From positions 1-64,000 of the forward strand of contig JAIUPA010000017.1 of the NCBI GenBank assembly GCA_020161665.1: 64,000 bases of DNA, written 5' to 3'. Position 1 is the first letter of the stretch. Each line of letters starts with the position of its first letter. This stretch comes from Pseudomonadota bacterium. Its GTDB lineage: Bacteria > Pseudomonadota > Alphaproteobacteria > Rhizobiales > Rhizobiaceae. Both the position numbers and the translations under genes were made by a program. Positions 8,976 to 19,144 of this stretch are shown here, in pieces. Under the pieces are notes generated by a model that was given only the letters and a program-made list of their open reading frames with translations, was not told where the DNA came from and made no database searches.

Positions 8976-11219
8976 TCAAATCACGCTGTTCTCTGCCCCC
9001 AAATATTCGGCATCCTCCCACAGCAACCCCACCTCCGGGCGATAGAGACTAGGCGTCTCCAGAACCGCGAATTGATCGCCGCGCAAATGCGGTGCCTTGA
9101 ACGCCACATGACCGTTGCGGATCAGGATATCCCGTGCCTTGGGCGGTACTTGCACCGTGAAGGATTGCAATTCTCGGGCGAGTTTTCCAGAGGGTATGCT
9201 TTCAATTGAAAGTTGATCCACCACTTTTTTTGCCTCATCGTCGACGGGAATAATCACCGGCGTCAGTCCGCTTTCGATCATGCGGAAATCCTCGCTGACA
9301 CTGCGATAGGCGAAGTCGGTCCCATGACGGCTGACCTGGAAACGGGGGAGGATTTTCTTCGCATCGAGCCCTTCGCCGAGCCGCCAGTACACCTCGCGGA
9401 AATAGTCCTCGATCGCTGCAAGCGATGTCAGGTCATCATGCTTGTCAATCATGCGTTTCATATCGCCGATTAGCCCTTTGATCTCGGCGGGCGGTGGATA
9501 GTCCGGCGCAACGAAGACCGTCACAAGGCTTTCGCCCCGCGCGCGCTTGCCCTCACGGTTGACGCGGCCGGCTGCCTGAATGATCTGGTCCAGCCCCGCC
9601 TCCGCTCGCCAGGCAACCGGAAAGTCCACGTCGACACCGGCTTCGATCAGACTGGTGGCGATCAACCGGCACGGCCTGCCCTCCTTCAACCGCGCCCTGA
9701 CATCCTCCAGAATACGCCGACGATGCGCTGCATATTGCCGTGTCGTCAGGTGGATGACACCATCAAGCCCCTCGGCCACCGCCTCCTTGTAAAGATCGAG
9801 AGCATGGCGGCGGCTATTGACGATCACCAGCGCCTGATGTTCGTCGCCAAGCGCCGCCAGCAGCGCTGCATTGTTCACTTCACCGGCATGGCGAATGCGG
9901 GTGCGCGCCAGCCTTGCCGCTAGTTGTTCCGGGTCCGGGGCCAGTTCGCGTCCTGCGAGCGGCAATCCCTTCGGAAAATCATCACGCTTGCCAAGCGCCG
10001 GTTGTGTGGCGGTACACAGCACGATGGTGCAGCCATAATGCGCGGCCAGCTCCTCCAGAACACGCATGGCTGGCCGTAGAAGCCCGCGCGGCAGGGTCTG
10101 CGCTTCATCCAGGATGATCACCGAATTGGCAATGTTATGCACCTTTCGAGCCCGCGATGTTCGGGCTGAATAAAGGCTTTCGAACAGTTGTACATTGGTC
10201 GTCACCACCACCGGCGCCGCCCAGTCCTCCATCGCCAGCTTGAGCTTGTTCTTCTGCTCGCGCTGTTCCTTTGGATCGAATTTGTCCTCGATGATCGCAG
10301 AATGATGTTCCAGCACATAAGCATCCCCGAGAATCTGGCGGAAAATCGATGCCGTCTGGTCGATGATGGAGGTGAACGGGATGGCGTATATAATGCGGCT
10401 ATGCCCATGCATCTTTGCATGATCGAGTGCGAAACCGAGTGAGGCCAGCGTCTTGCCGCCGCCCGTTGGAACCGTCAGCGTGAAGAGGCCAGGCTTTTCC
10501 GTCGCCTTTGCCCTAACGTGAGCGAGAATATCCCGTCGTAAAGCGTTGAGTTCACCACTTCGCTCAGTGAAGCCCGCCATGTGGGTATTGAAACGGTCGA
10601 CAAAGCCATCGAGAAGGTCTTCCAGTGTCGGCCAACTCCGATCCGCCTCCACATCGCCCAAAGCGACGTAGAACTGTTCTGTGTCTTTGAAATCCGCATC
10701 CACGAGACAGGAAAAAATCATCCGGCCCAGAAAGGCGAGGGAAAAGCCCAGCTCTTCAGATGCTCGTGGAAAATCCTTCAGGAAGACCGGGGTCAACCCT
10801 GCAACCGCTTGGCTGATCTCTCCTTTCCAGCCGGGATCGAGCCTGATCCTCTGCTCCATGCGCCGGTCGTAGCTGGCATCCGTCCCGTTCATACGGTCTG
10901 GCAGTCCGGCATGGTGTCCGAGAATGGCATAGGCCATGATTTCAGCCATCATCCTGTCCTGCCCTTGAGCAAGCTCAAGCAATATCTGCGCGCCGGCCGT
11001 CGAGTGGTCCACCCGTATGTCGCGGCCCTCCAGTCGCTTCTGGAAGTCCGGATTATACTTGCCGAGATCATGAAGCAGGCCTGCGAAGAAGGCTGCCTTC
11101 TCGATACCGAGCGGTTTACCCATTTCACCGGCAAGGGTTGCGACACTGACAAGATGATCAGACAGCGCCTGCCAATCACCTTTTGCCTCATCACGACCAC
11201 TATGGGCATACCAAGCCAT
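8976..11219 (-). CDS. cas3: CRISPR-associated helicase-nuclease Cas3
   Basis: A 747-residue effector that unwinds and degrades target DNA after Cascade binding. The N-terminal HD nuclease shows DHL near residue 22, HD at 50-51 (LLHDLGKYNPDFQ), and later DHSTAGA and GHHAGLPDR. The SF2 helicase follows: Walker A VPTGGGKT near 250-257, box II ILDEAQTLP near 370, TATQP, and motif VI QAAGRVNREGKR. The ATG at 11219 was preferred to the TTG at 11237 because a GGGGGA ribosome site precedes it. It is the first gene of the operon, so the cas promoter should lie in 11220-11300. Confidence 0.97.
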   Translation of the reverse strand: MAWYAHSGRDEAKGDWQALSDHLVSVATLAGEMGKPLGIEKAAFFAGLLHDLGKYNPDFQKRLEGRDIRVDHSTAGAQILLELAQGQDRMMAEIMAYAILGHHAGLPDRMNGTDASYDRRMEQRIRLDPGWKGEISQAVAGLTPVFLKDFPRASEELGFSLAFLGRMIFSCLVDADFKDTEQFYVALGDVEADRSWPTLEDLLDGFVDRFNTHMAGFTERSGELNALRRDILAHVRAKATEKPGLFTLTVPTGGGKTLASLGFALDHAKMHGHSRIIYAIPFTSIIDQTASIFRQILGDAYVLEHHSAIIEDKFDPKEQREQKNKLKLAMEDWAAPVVVTTNVQLFESLYSARTSRARKVHNIANSVIILDEAQTLPRGLLRPAMRVLEELAAHYGCTIVLCTATQPALGKRDDFPKGLPLAGRELAPDPEQLAARLARTRIRHAGEVNNAALLAALGDEHQALVIVNSRRHALDLYKEAVAEGLDGVIHLTTRQYAAHRRRILEDVRARLKEGRPCRLIATSLIEAGVDVDFPVAWRAEAGLDQIIQAAGRVNREGKRARGESLVTVFVAPDYPPPAEIKGLIGDMKRMIDKHDDLTSLAAIEDYFREVYWRLGEGLDAKKILPRFQVSRHGTDFAYRSVSEDFRMIESGLTPVIIPVDDEAKKVVDQLSIESIPSGKLARELQSFTVQVPPKARDILIRNGHVAFKAPHLRGDQFAVLETPSLYRPEVGLLWEDAEYLGAENSVI

Positions 11220-11456
11220 GTCACATCCCCCGTTCAATGGGCTGGATGAAAACCCTATTGAACGAAAACCTCATTGGTAAAGCATCGTCTCCTACCCATG
11301 AGGCTTATGCGCTAAAAAATTGCATAGGCATGAAATTGCCATCTGCAGCCTGGTTGTGCGGCCAAGTTGGGCGCAGACGACAAGGCCGCCGACGCCATTC
11401 TGGACGTCACAGAATGAGTGAGGACAAGCACGACCTTGATGAAGAGGCGCTCATGT

Positions 11457-11474
11457 TGTAGTATCGTTGCTACA
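11457..11474. promoter_or_regulatory. Near-palindromic candidate operator upstream of the toxin-antitoxin pair
   Basis: TGTAGTATCGTTGCTACA forms an imperfect dyad (TGTAG...CTACA) that ends 15 bases before the antitoxin start. Toxin-antitoxin operons are normally repressed by their own antitoxin at such sites, so this is a reasonable autoregulatory operator. A 12-base direct repeat CCATGAGGCTTA occurs at 11296-11307 and at 11475-11486. The second copy contains the antitoxin's GAGG ribosome site. The rest of the 270-nt cas3/antitoxin gap shows no gene. Confidence 0.45.
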
Positions 11475-11489
11475 CCATGAGGCTTAGGT

Positions 11490-11744
11490 ATGACGATCAC
11501 GACACTATCCAGTCGAGAACTGAATCAGGATGTAGGACGCGCCAAGCGTGCGGCCCGGCTCGGTCCGGTGTTCATCACCGATCGGGGCAAGCCTGCCCAT
11601 GTGCTCTTGAGCATTGATGAGTACAATCGCCTGACCGGCCAACGCAAAAGCATTGCCGACGCTCTCGCCATGACCTGTATGGAAGACATCGAATTCGATG
11701 CGCCCCCCCTCAATCTGCAAATACGAGACGTGGACCTCTCCTGA
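11490..11744 (+). CDS. Phd/YefM-family antitoxin
   Basis: An 84-residue antitoxin beginning MTITTLSSRELNQDVGRAKRAA, with FITDRGKPAHVLLSIDEY, the classic Phd/YefM N-terminal DNA-binding fold. The C-terminal tail is acidic and probably binds the toxin. The GAGG ribosome site at 11479-11482 fits the ATG at 11490. Its TGA overlaps the toxin ATG by one base, so the two are translationally coupled. The pair sits divergent to cas3 and may stabilise the CRISPR locus; that role is an inference from position. Confidence 0.93.
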   Translation: MTITTLSSRELNQDVGRAKRAARLGPVFITDRGKPAHVLLSIDEYNRLTGQRKSIADALAMTCMEDIEFDAPPLNLQIRDVDLS

Positions 11745-12172
11745 TGTTCATTCTCGACACGAATGTCGTGTCCGAACTGCGAAAAATCCGGGCCGGCAAA
11801 GCAGATCCGAATGTAGCAGATTGGGCTCAACGCGTTGATGCTTCAGAACTCTACATTTCGGTCATCACCGTTATGGAGCTTGAGTTGGGCATCGGCGCAC
11901 TGGCACGGCGCGACGAACGGCAATCTGCTTTGCTTCGGCAATGGTTTGAAGGACAGGTTCTACCGGAATTCTCCGACAGAATTCTGCCCGTCAGCACGGA
12001 CGTGGCGCTTCAATGCGCGAAACTGCACATTCCTGATCCGCGTGCCGAGCGTGATGCCCTGATCGCCGCAACGGCGCTTGTTCACCGCATGACGGTGGTA
12101 ACCCGCAATATAGCGGATTTCCGTGCCATCAATGTGGTCCTACTCAACCCTTGGGAACCCGTCGCAGTTTGA
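11744..12172 (+). CDS. PIN-domain toxin (VapC/FitB-like ribonuclease)
   Basis: A 142-residue PIN-domain protein predicted to cleave RNA when released from its antitoxin. The metal-binding acidic residues are visible: D5 in FILDTNVVSE, E45 in TVMELELG, D104 in AERDALIAATA and D125 in RNIADF. This arrangement, together with WFEGQVLPEF, resembles FitB-type VapC proteins, which often pair with Phd-like or FitA antitoxins. It ends 3 nt before the converging peptide-transporter operon. Target RNA cannot be predicted from sequence. Confidence 0.93.
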   Translation: MFILDTNVVSELRKIRAGKADPNVADWAQRVDASELYISVITVMELELGIGALARRDERQSALLRQWFEGQVLPEFSDRILPVSTDVALQCAKLHIPDPRAERDALIAATALVHRMTVVTRNIADFRAINVVLLNPWEPVAV

Positions 12173-12175
12173 GGC

Positions 12176-13018
12176 TTACCCCACCGCGGCGCGGGCGGCC
12201 TTGCGGCGGGCGACGCGGGCGCGGATCGCTTCCACATCGGTGATCGGTGTCGCGGCGAAAAGCTGCTTCGTATAGGCGTGCTGCGGATTGGCGAACAGCG
12301 CTTCCCGCGTGCCATATTCCACGGCCACCCCTTGCGAAATCACCATCACATCATCGGCGATATAGCGCACCACCGAAAGATCGTGGCTGACGAAGACGTA
12401 AGTCAGGCTGAACTCTTCCTGCAGATCGGCCAGAAGGTTCAGCACCTGCGCCTGCACGGAAAGATCAAGCGCCGAAACCGGCTCATCGAGCACCAAGAGC
12501 GAAGGGTTCAGCATCAGCGCCCGGGCAATGGCGATGCGCTGGCGCTGGCCGCCGGAAAACATGTGCGGATAACGGTTGAAATGCTCCGGTCCGAGGCCGA
12601 CCTTGACCAGCATCGCTTCGGCCCGTTCGCGCCGTTCGGCGGCGGGCACATTGGTGTTGATCACCAGCGGTTCCATCAAGACATCGCCGACCTTCTGGCG
12701 CGGATTAAGGCTGCCATAGGGGTTTTGAAACACCATCTGCACCTTGGAGCGCAGCGCCGGACCCGGCTTGCGGCGGGAAATATCAACCGCCTCGCCATCG
12801 ATCTTCAGCGTGCCCGACGAGGCCGGATCGATGAGCGCGATGATACGGGCGAGCGTGGATTTGCCCGAGCCGGATTCGCCGACAATCGCCAGCGTCTTGC
12901 CGCGCTCAACGGAGAAATCGACGCCCTTCAGCGCCTGCACCTTCTTGGCGCTGCTGAACATGCCGCCCGGCACGATATAATCGCGGGTGATGGCGCTGCC
13001 TTCGACAACAATACTCAT
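12176..13018 (-). CDS. Peptide ABC transporter ATP-binding protein (DppF/OppF-like)
   Basis: A 280-residue ATPase that drives peptide import. Walker A is GESGSGKST, the signature is [15 protein letters not shown], Walker B is [12 protein letters not shown], and the C-terminal [24 protein letters not shown] matches the oligopeptide-transporter extension. It is the last gene of a leftward operon (peptidase, binding protein, two permeases, two ATPases), and its start overlaps the preceding ATPase stop by 4 nt. Substrate is probably di- or oligopeptides; the linked M24 peptidase suggests proline-containing ones. Confidence 0.95.
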   Translation of the reverse strand: MSIVVEGSAITRDYIVPGGMFSSAKKVQALKGVDFSVERGKTLAIVGESGSGKSTLARIIALIDPASSGTLKIDGEAVDISRRKPGPALRSKVQMVFQNPYGSLNPRQKVGDVLMEPLVINTNVPAAERRERAEAMLVKVGLGPEHFNRYPHMFSGGQRQRIAIARALMLNPSLLVLDEPVSALDLSVQAQVLNLLADLQEEFSLTYVFVSHDLSVVRYIADDVMVISQGVAVEYGTREALFANPQHAYTKQLFAATPITDVEAIRARVARRKAARAAVG

Positions 13019-13854
13019 CGGGCACCCTCCTGCGCGAAGAAATCGGAAACGGTGGGCAGGCGGTCGCCGGTGGCATTTTCCGGCAGGGCCGAAAGAAGCG
13101 CGCGCGTATAGGGATGCTGCGGCGCTTCAAACAGGCTCAGCACATCGGCTTCTTCCATCTTGCGGCCCTTGTATTGCACCACCACGCGGTCGGCGGTTTC
13201 TGCCACCACACCCATGTCGTGGGTAATGAGGATCAGCGCCATGCCATAGTCTTCCTGCAGGTCCATCAGAAGGTCGAGGATCTGCTTCTGGATTGTCACG
13301 TCGAGCGCCGTGGTCGGCTCGTCGGCAATCAGAAGGCGCGGCTTGGAGGCAATCGCCATGGCGATCATGACACGCTGGCACTGGCCGCCGGAAAGCTGGT
13401 GCGGGTAAGAAAAGAGCTTGGTTTCCGGCGCGGGAATGCCCACCGCCTGAAAGAGATCAAGCGCCTTGGCGCGCGCCGCCGCCCGGCTCATGCCGAGATT
13501 GAGGCGCAGCACCTCCTCAATCTGGAAACCCACCGTAAAGGACGGGTTGAGCGAGGCAATCGGCTCCTGAAAGATCATGGTGATCTCGCGGCCAATCAAC
13601 TGGCGGCGCTCGGCGGACGTCATGTGGAGAAGATCGTGGCCGTCGAAATTCATCTCGTCGGCGGTGATCTTGGCCGTATCGGGCAACAACCCCATGACGG
13701 CGAGCATCGAGACGGATTTACCCGAGCCGGACTCGCCGACGATGGCCAGCACTTCGCTCTTGTCGACCGACACGTCAATGCCGTCGACAGCTGTAAAATC
13801 GCCGGTCGCGGTGGCGAATTTGACGGTCAGATTGCGGATGTTCAGTAGGCTCAT
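13015..13854 (-). CDS. Peptide ABC transporter ATP-binding protein (DppD/OppD-like)
   Basis: A 279-residue ATPase, partner of the downstream DppF-like subunit. Walker A is GESGSGKSV, Walker B is [12 protein letters not shown], and the signature reads [15 protein letters not shown], with Cys at a position that is more often Gln in this family. The C-terminal [18 protein letters not shown] is the usual DppD/OppD tail. It starts 3 nt after the permease stop and overlaps the next gene by 4 nt, so the two nucleotide-binding subunits are co-translated. Confidence 0.95.
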   Translation of the reverse strand: MSLLNIRNLTVKFATATGDFTAVDGIDVSVDKSEVLAIVGESGSGKSVSMLAVMGLLPDTAKITADEMNFDGHDLLHMTSAERRQLIGREITMIFQEPIASLNPSFTVGFQIEEVLRLNLGMSRAAARAKALDLFQAVGIPAPETKLFSYPHQLSGGQCQRVMIAMAIASKPRLLIADEPTTALDVTIQKQILDLLMDLQEDYGMALILITHDMGVVAETADRVVVQYKGRKMEEADVLSLFEAPQHPYTRALLSALPENATGDRLPTVSDFFAQEGAR

Positions 13855-13857
13855 GGC

Positions 13858-14760
13858 TCAGCTCCGCTTCAGCTTGGGATCGAGCGCATCACGCAACCCG
13901 TCGCCCATGAGGTTGATGGCGAGCACCGAAATCAGGATGGCAAGGCCGGGGAAGGTGACGACCCACCAGGCGCGCAGGATGAATTCGCGGGCTTCGGCGA
14001 GCATCGTGCCCCATTCGGGCGTCGGCGGCTGGGCCCCCATGTTGAGGAAGCCAAGGGCGGCGGAATCGAGCACGGCAGACGAGAAGGACAGCGTGGCCTG
14101 CACGATGAGCGGGGCGAGACAGTTCGGTAAAATGGTGCGGAACATCAGGCGCAGGTCCCCGGCTCCGGCCACGCGGGCAGCAGAGACATAATCGCGGCGC
14201 AACTCGCCCATCACCGCGGCGCGGGCGAGACGCGCGAAATGCGGCTGGTAGACAATGGCAATTGAAATCATCGCATTGGTAAGGCCCGGCCCGAGGATCG
14301 CCACCAGCACCAGCGCCAGAAGAAGCGACGGCACGGCGAGAATGACGTCCATGACGCGCATGATAACGCTATCGACCCAGCCGCCGAAGAACCCGGCAAG
14401 CAGGCCAACCAGCACGCCGCCGACCAGCGAGATCGAGACGACGACGATGCCGATGAACAGCGAATACTGGGCACCATAGATGAGGCGCGAAAGAATATCG
14501 CGCCCGACCGGATCGGTGCCGAGAAGGAAGCCTGCCTTGCCGCCTTCCTGCCAGACCGGCGGCACGAGCAGCGCATCGCGATATTGCTCGATGGGGCTAT
14601 GCGGGGCGATCAACGGCGCGAAAACGGCGATGAAGACGATGAAGAGGAAGACGAAGAGACCGAGCACGGCCCCGCGATTCTGGCTGAAATAGAACCAGAA
14701 ATCAGCGAGCATCCGGCGGCGGATCGCTGCGTCTGACAGTTTGACGGCGGTTTCGCTCAT
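13858..14760 (-). CDS. Peptide ABC transporter permease (DppC-like)
   Basis: A 300-residue inner-membrane permease. The N-terminal tail is followed by a first membrane segment (GAVLGLFVFLFIVFIAVFAP), and a cluster of segments follows with the permease signature around YVSAARVAGAGDLRLMFRTILPN. GTDPVGRDILSRLIYGA is the conserved DppC/OppC periplasmic motif. Its start overlaps the stop of the upstream permease by 4 nt (ATGA). It should form the channel together with the DppB-like subunit. Confidence 0.95.
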   Translation of the reverse strand: MSETAVKLSDAAIRRRMLADFWFYFSQNRGAVLGLFVFLFIVFIAVFAPLIAPHSPIEQYRDALLVPPVWQEGGKAGFLLGTDPVGRDILSRLIYGAQYSLFIGIVVVSISLVGGVLVGLLAGFFGGWVDSVIMRVMDVILAVPSLLLALVLVAILGPGLTNAMISIAIVYQPHFARLARAAVMGELRRDYVSAARVAGAGDLRLMFRTILPNCLAPLIVQATLSFSSAVLDSAALGFLNMGAQPPTPEWGTMLAEAREFILRAWWVVTFPGLAILISVLAINLMGDGLRDALDPKLKRS

Positions 14761-15764
14761 TGGTGACGGATCCTCGGGTTGATAAGGCCATAGGTCAGAT
14801 CGACCAGCAGGTTGACCAGCATGACCATGGCGGCAATCAGCAGCAGACCGCTCTGCACCACGGGATAATCACGCCGCGAGATGGAATCGATCATCCATTT
14901 GCCGATGCCCGGCCAGGAGAAAATGGTTTCGGTGAGGATCGCGCCGGCCATCAGCGTGCCGACCTGCAGGCCGATGGTGGTGATCACCGGGATCATGGCG
15001 TTGCGCAGCGCGTGAACGCCAATGACGCGGGTGGACGACATGCCCTTGGCGCGCGCCGTGCGCACATAATCCTCGCCCATCACTTCGAGCATGGCCGAGC
15101 GCGTCTGGCGGGCGATAACGGCCAGCGGAATGGTGGCCAGCACCAGTGCAGGCAGGATGAGATGCGAAAGGGCCGAGGTGAAGGCCCCCTTCTGACCGGA
15201 CAGAAGACTGTCGATCAGCATGAAGCCGGTCACCGGCTTGAAGAAGAACATCAGCGAGATGCGGCCCGAAACCGGCGTCCATTGCAGGATGCTGGAAAAG
15301 AGGATGATCAGCAGCAGGCCCCACCAGAAGATCGGCATGGAAAAGCCGATGAGCGCGGTGGTCATCGACACCTGATCGAACCACGAACCGCGCTTGACGG
15401 CAGCAATCACCCCAACCGGCACGCCAATCAGCGCGGCGATGGTGATGGCGACCAGACCCAGTTCGGCGGTGGCCGGGAAAAGGGTCAGGAATTCGGTGAT
15501 CACCGGCTTCTTGGTGACGAGCGACAGGCCGAAATCGCCGTGCATCAGTCGACCGAGAAAGTCGAGATATTGTGACCATATGGGCTTGTCGAAGCCAAGC
15601 TGGGCCGAGAGTTCGGCGTGACGTTCCGGCGAAATGCCGCGTTCACCCGCCATCAGCAGCACGGGGTCGCCGGGCAGAACCCGAACGAAACCGAACGCGA
15701 CCATGGTGATCCCGATGAAGGTCGGGACGAGATAAAGAAGTTTGCCGAGGAAAAACCGGATCAT
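14757..15764 (-). CDS. Peptide ABC transporter permease (DppB-like)
   Basis: A 335-residue inner-membrane permease beginning MIRFFLGKLLYLVPTFIGIT, the usual DppB/OppB first membrane helix. RVLPGDPVLLMAGERG is the conserved loop, and the EAA-type region reads DYVRTARAKGMSSTRVIGVHALRNA. The ATG at 15764 was chosen because it starts at this conserved helix; an upstream in-frame start would add 20 unconserved residues. It is followed by an overlapping dppC-like gene and preceded by a 269-nt gap after the binding protein. Confidence 0.95.
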   Translation of the reverse strand: MIRFFLGKLLYLVPTFIGITMVAFGFVRVLPGDPVLLMAGERGISPERHAELSAQLGFDKPIWSQYLDFLGRLMHGDFGLSLVTKKPVITEFLTLFPATAELGLVAITIAALIGVPVGVIAAVKRGSWFDQVSMTTALIGFSMPIFWWGLLLIILFSSILQWTPVSGRISLMFFFKPVTGFMLIDSLLSGQKGAFTSALSHLILPALVLATIPLAVIARQTRSAMLEVMGEDYVRTARAKGMSSTRVIGVHALRNAMIPVITTIGLQVGTLMAGAILTETIFSWPGIGKWMIDSISRRDYPVVQSGLLLIAAMVMLVNLLVDLTYGLINPRIRHQ

Positions 15765-15877
15765 CCATTGCCCCTCACCCTTGCTCCCTCTCCACCCGTG
15801 AAAAGAGATCAGGTGTCCCACCAAAGCGCGTCGCGGTCTTTCGAAACAGCTGCTGCGCTTCAGGTCTTTGTTTTATC

Positions 15878-15922
15878 GCATGTCCTTATCGCAAAACCGC
15901 TGCACACTTTTGCACGACATGC
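15878..15922 (+). repeat. 45-bp palindromic intergenic element, copy 1
   Basis: GCATGTC at 15878-15884 pairs with GACATGC at 15916-15922, and inside these GCAAAA pairs with TTTTGC. A second 45-bp element at 55986-56030, in opposite orientation, has the same arms and inner stem. The element lies in the 269-nt gap between the binding-protein gene and the permease genes of a leftward operon, so a transcript hairpin here could shape relative expression. Similar palindromes are common between genes in Rhizobiales. The rest of the gap has no gene that I can support. Confidence 0.8.
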
Positions 15923-16033
15923 TTTTGAGCTGGCGATGCAGGCCGTGGAACCCTTCATCCCTCTGGTCCTTGGACTAGAGGGTGCCTGAACGGCGAAGAA
16001 GAGCTCACGGCCTGCAATACCATTCGAAACCGC

Positions 16034-17638
16034 TTATTCGGCGATATCGACCGTGTCGAAGGTGAAGTCACCCAGCGGGCTCATCTTGAAGCCCGTGACG
16101 TCCTTGCGCATCGGCACGTACTGCGTGGAGTGATCGAGCGTCGCCCACGGAGCCTGATCCTTGAAGATCACCTGAGCCTGCTCATAAAGCTTGGTGCGCT
16201 CGGCCGGATCGGCGGTTGCCTTGGCCTTGGCGAGCAGGTCAGAGAACTCCTTGTTGCACCAGAAGGCGCGGTTTGCACCGCCCGGCTGGGCCGAGGCGCA
16301 GGAGAGCAGAACGCTGAGGAAGTTGTCCGGGTCGCCGTTGTCGCCCGTCCAGCCGAGGATGACAGCGCCGTCACGGCCCGGTTCCATCGACTTCTTCAGG
16401 TATTCACCCCACTCGTAGGACACGATTTCGGCCTTCACGCCCACCTTGGCGAAGTCGGCCTGCATCAGTTCGGCGGTGCGGCGTGCGTTCGGCATGTAGG
16501 GACGCTGAACCGGCATGGCCCAGATCTTCATCGAAAGATCCTTCACGCCCGCTTCGGCGAGAAGCTTCTTGGAGGCTTCCGGATCATAAGGATCGTCCTT
16601 GATGTCCTTGTTATAGGACCACATGGTCGGCGGGATCGGGTTCTTGGCAACCTGACCGGCACCCTGGAACACGGCGTCGATAATGGCCTGCTTGTTCATG
16701 GCCATGTTGAGCGCCTTGCGCACCTTCGGATCATCGAACGGCTTCACCGTCGTGTTGTAGGCGAGGTAGGAGACGTTGAGGCCAGCCTGTTCGTCAAGCT
16801 TCAGCGTCGTATCGGCCTTGATGGCGGCGATATCAGCCGGAGCCGGATACGGCATCAGGTGGCATTCGCCCGCCTTCAGCTTCTGCAGGCGCACAGCGGC
16901 ATCCGGCGTGATGGCGAAGATCAGGTCGTCGATCTTCGGGGCTTCACCCCAGTAATCGGCGTTCTTCTGGTAGCGGATAACCGCATCCTTCTGATAGGCC
17001 ACGAACTTGAACGGGCCGGTGCCGATCGGCATGTTGTTGAAGTCTTCCTTCGTGCCGGCCTTGTCCAGCGCGTCGGCGTATTCCTTCGAAACAATCGAAG
17101 CAAACGGCATGGCGATGTTGGCAAGGAACGGCGATTCCGGACGGCTCAGAACGAACTTGACCGTGTGATCGTCGATCTTGACGATTTCCTTGATCAGCGA
17201 CGGCATTTCCATCGAGGAGTAATATTCGTAGGTGATGCCGGAAATATACTGGTGCCACGGGTTCTTGTCGTTGCCCTGACGGTCGTAGGAGAAGATCACG
17301 TCATCGGCGTTGAATTCGCGCGTGGGGGTGAACTTTTCGTTGGACTGCCACTTCACGCCCTTGCGCAGGTGGAAGGTGTATTCGGTGCCATCTGCCGAAA
17401 CGTCCCACTTTTCAGCGAGACCCGGCTCGATTTCGGTCGTGCCCTTCTTGAATTCCACGAGGCGGTTGAACACCGGGTGCGCCGAAGCGTCGAACGTGCC
17501 GCCAGCCGTGTAAGGCGCGGGATCGAAGCCTTCCGGCGATGCTTCCGAGCAATAGACGAAGGTCTTCGCCATTGCGGGCATCGCCCCGGCCATCAAAAGC
17601 GCGGAGGCCGCGAGCAGGCTACGGGTAAGAAGTTTCAT
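16034..17638 (-). CDS. Peptide ABC transporter periplasmic binding protein (SBP family 5)
   Basis: A 534-residue extracytoplasmic binding protein with a signal peptide ([20 protein letters not shown], cleavage near AMA-K). Family-5 features include [13 protein letters not shown] at the start of the mature protein, [20 protein letters not shown], and [10 protein letters not shown]. It delivers peptides to the DppBC-like permease. GGAAAGGA precedes the ATG. It lies 54 nt after the M24 peptidase gene and before a palindromic element, which could raise its expression over that of the membrane subunits. Confidence 0.95.
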   Translation of the reverse strand: MKLLTRSLLAASALLMAGAMPAMAKTFVYCSEASPEGFDPAPYTAGGTFDASAHPVFNRLVEFKKGTTEIEPGLAEKWDVSADGTEYTFHLRKGVKWQSNEKFTPTREFNADDVIFSYDRQGNDKNPWHQYISGITYEYYSSMEMPSLIKEIVKIDDHTVKFVLSRPESPFLANIAMPFASIVSKEYADALDKAGTKEDFNNMPIGTGPFKFVAYQKDAVIRYQKNADYWGEAPKIDDLIFAITPDAAVRLQKLKAGECHLMPYPAPADIAAIKADTTLKLDEQAGLNVSYLAYNTTVKPFDDPKVRKALNMAMNKQAIIDAVFQGAGQVAKNPIPPTMWSYNKDIKDDPYDPEASKKLLAEAGVKDLSMKIWAMPVQRPYMPNARRTAELMQADFAKVGVKAEIVSYEWGEYLKKSMEPGRDGAVILGWTGDNGDPDNFLSVLLSCASAQPGGANRAFWCNKEFSDLLAKAKATADPAERTKLYEQAQVIFKDQAPWATLDHSTQYVPMRKDVTGFKMSPLGDFTFDTVDIAE

Positions 17639-17692
17639 AGTTTGGTCCTTTCCCTCTGTTTGAAGTTTTTATGGCCTTGGTCGCCCGCCCCG

Positions 17693-18877
17693 TCAGCCGG
17701 GGTCGTAAGCGAAAAGCCGATCCATGTCGGTCTCCGGAGGCGAGAACCAGCGCGGCCCCTCCTCCGTCATATAGGCGATGTCCTCCAGGCGGACGCCGCA
17801 TTCACCGTAGACGCACAGCATGGGTTCAATCGAGAAACACATGCCTTCCGCAAGCGCTGTGACATTGCCTGCGACGATATAGGGTTCCTCGTGAATGTCG
17901 AGTCCAAGCCCGTGGCCGGTGCGGTGCGGCAGGCCCGGAACGGCATAGCGCGGGCCAAAGCCTGCATCGGTCAAAACCTGTCGGGCGGCGGCATCAACCG
18001 CCTCGGCGGGTGCCCCCGGACGCGCGGCCGCAAAGGCGGCGGCCTGCGCATCGCGCTCGAGATTCCACAGGAAACGCTGGCGCGGGGTCGGCTGGCCAAA
18101 CACATAGGTGCGGGTGATGTCGGAACGATAGCCATTCAGGATGCCGCCGAGATCGACCAGCACCATGTCGCCATCGCAAAGCGTCTGGGGATGCGGCACA
18201 CCATGCGGATAGGCGGTTGCCTCGCCAAACTGCACGGCGACGAAGAGCGGCTTGAGGCCGAGTGCGATATGGGCGGCATTGACGAAATCGGCCACTTCGG
18301 TCGTCGAAACACCGGGGCGAAGCCCGGCATGTACGGCTTTTTGCACGCGGTAGCTTGCATCCATGGCCGTCTGGATGATGGCGATCTCGGTAGCGGATTT
18401 GACCTGCCGACCGGCGGCGATCAGCGCCTGCGCCGAGGTGATGCGGGGGCCGAGGCGCTCCATGAAGGCCGAGGCGAAGACGAAGGGCGTGGCCGGGTCC
18501 AGCGCAAGCAACTCCTGCGAGCCGGAGGCCGCAAACCGGGCGACCAACAGATCATAGGGGTTCTCGTCCTCCTCCCAGACCGCCACATCACCGGCCAAGC
18601 GCAACAGTGCGCGCAGCTTCGGTTCCTCGAACGTGGGGCTGAGATAGACGGGATCGCCATTTGCGGGAATGAGCGCGCCGTGGATACGTTCGGACAGGCC
18701 AAGCGAGAGGCCCGTGAAATAGGTGAGCGAAGAGGACGCGTCGAGCCAGACAGCGCCCACGCCCTGACGTGCCATGCGCGCCTGAAGCGCGACGATCCGC
18801 GCCTTGAGTTCAGCGTCGCTGATCGTCGGGGCCGATACTGGCGTGAACCCGTCGAGCGACTGCTGGAAATCGATCAT
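17693..18877 (-). CDS. M24-family Xaa-Pro peptidase
   Basis: A 394-residue metallopeptidase of the pita-bread fold (aminopeptidase P / prolidase type). All five metal ligands are recognisable: D in VLVDLGG, D in YRSDITRTY, H in GHGLGLDIHEEP, E in CFSIEPML, and E in VRLEDIAYM. The N-terminal creatinase-like domain (GAVWLDASSSLTYFTGLSLG) is present. The ATG at 18877 matches the family's start; longer in-frame extensions run into the promoter region. As first gene of the peptide-uptake operon it probably hydrolyses imported proline peptides. Confidence 0.93.
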   Translation of the reverse strand: MIDFQQSLDGFTPVSAPTISDAELKARIVALQARMARQGVGAVWLDASSSLTYFTGLSLGLSERIHGALIPANGDPVYLSPTFEEPKLRALLRLAGDVAVWEEDENPYDLLVARFAASGSQELLALDPATPFVFASAFMERLGPRITSAQALIAAGRQVKSATEIAIIQTAMDASYRVQKAVHAGLRPGVSTTEVADFVNAAHIALGLKPLFVAVQFGEATAYPHGVPHPQTLCDGDMVLVDLGGILNGYRSDITRTYVFGQPTPRQRFLWNLERDAQAAAFAAARPGAPAEAVDAAARQVLTDAGFGPRYAVPGLPHRTGHGLGLDIHEEPYIVAGNVTALAEGMCFSIEPMLCVYGECGVRLEDIAYMTEEGPRWFSPPETDMDRLFAYDPG

Positions 18878-19144
18878 GCACTGCCTCCTGTCCCGAAAGC
18901 GAACCATGGGACCGGACCAATTAAGCACAGTTATTTTGGGCTGTAACCATGCGAAATTCGTCAAAATGCGATTCTCACGGAGATTTTTGTGACAAAACCC
19001 GGCCAATTTCGCGCAAAATTGACAAAAATGGGCTCGGCAAGCCCCTTGTCTTTAGGGCGTTCGGCTCTATTCACATTCACTAAATGATCAGGTATCGGAC
19101 AATACGGGATTGCACCGGATTCTTGCCGAAACGAAACGAAGCCC

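Noticed and set aside
16130..18946. A 938-codon open frame antisense to the peptide-transport genes
   Set aside because: It covers the binding-protein and peptidase genes on the other strand; no homologous motif is seen, and such frames arise in high-GC coding DNA.
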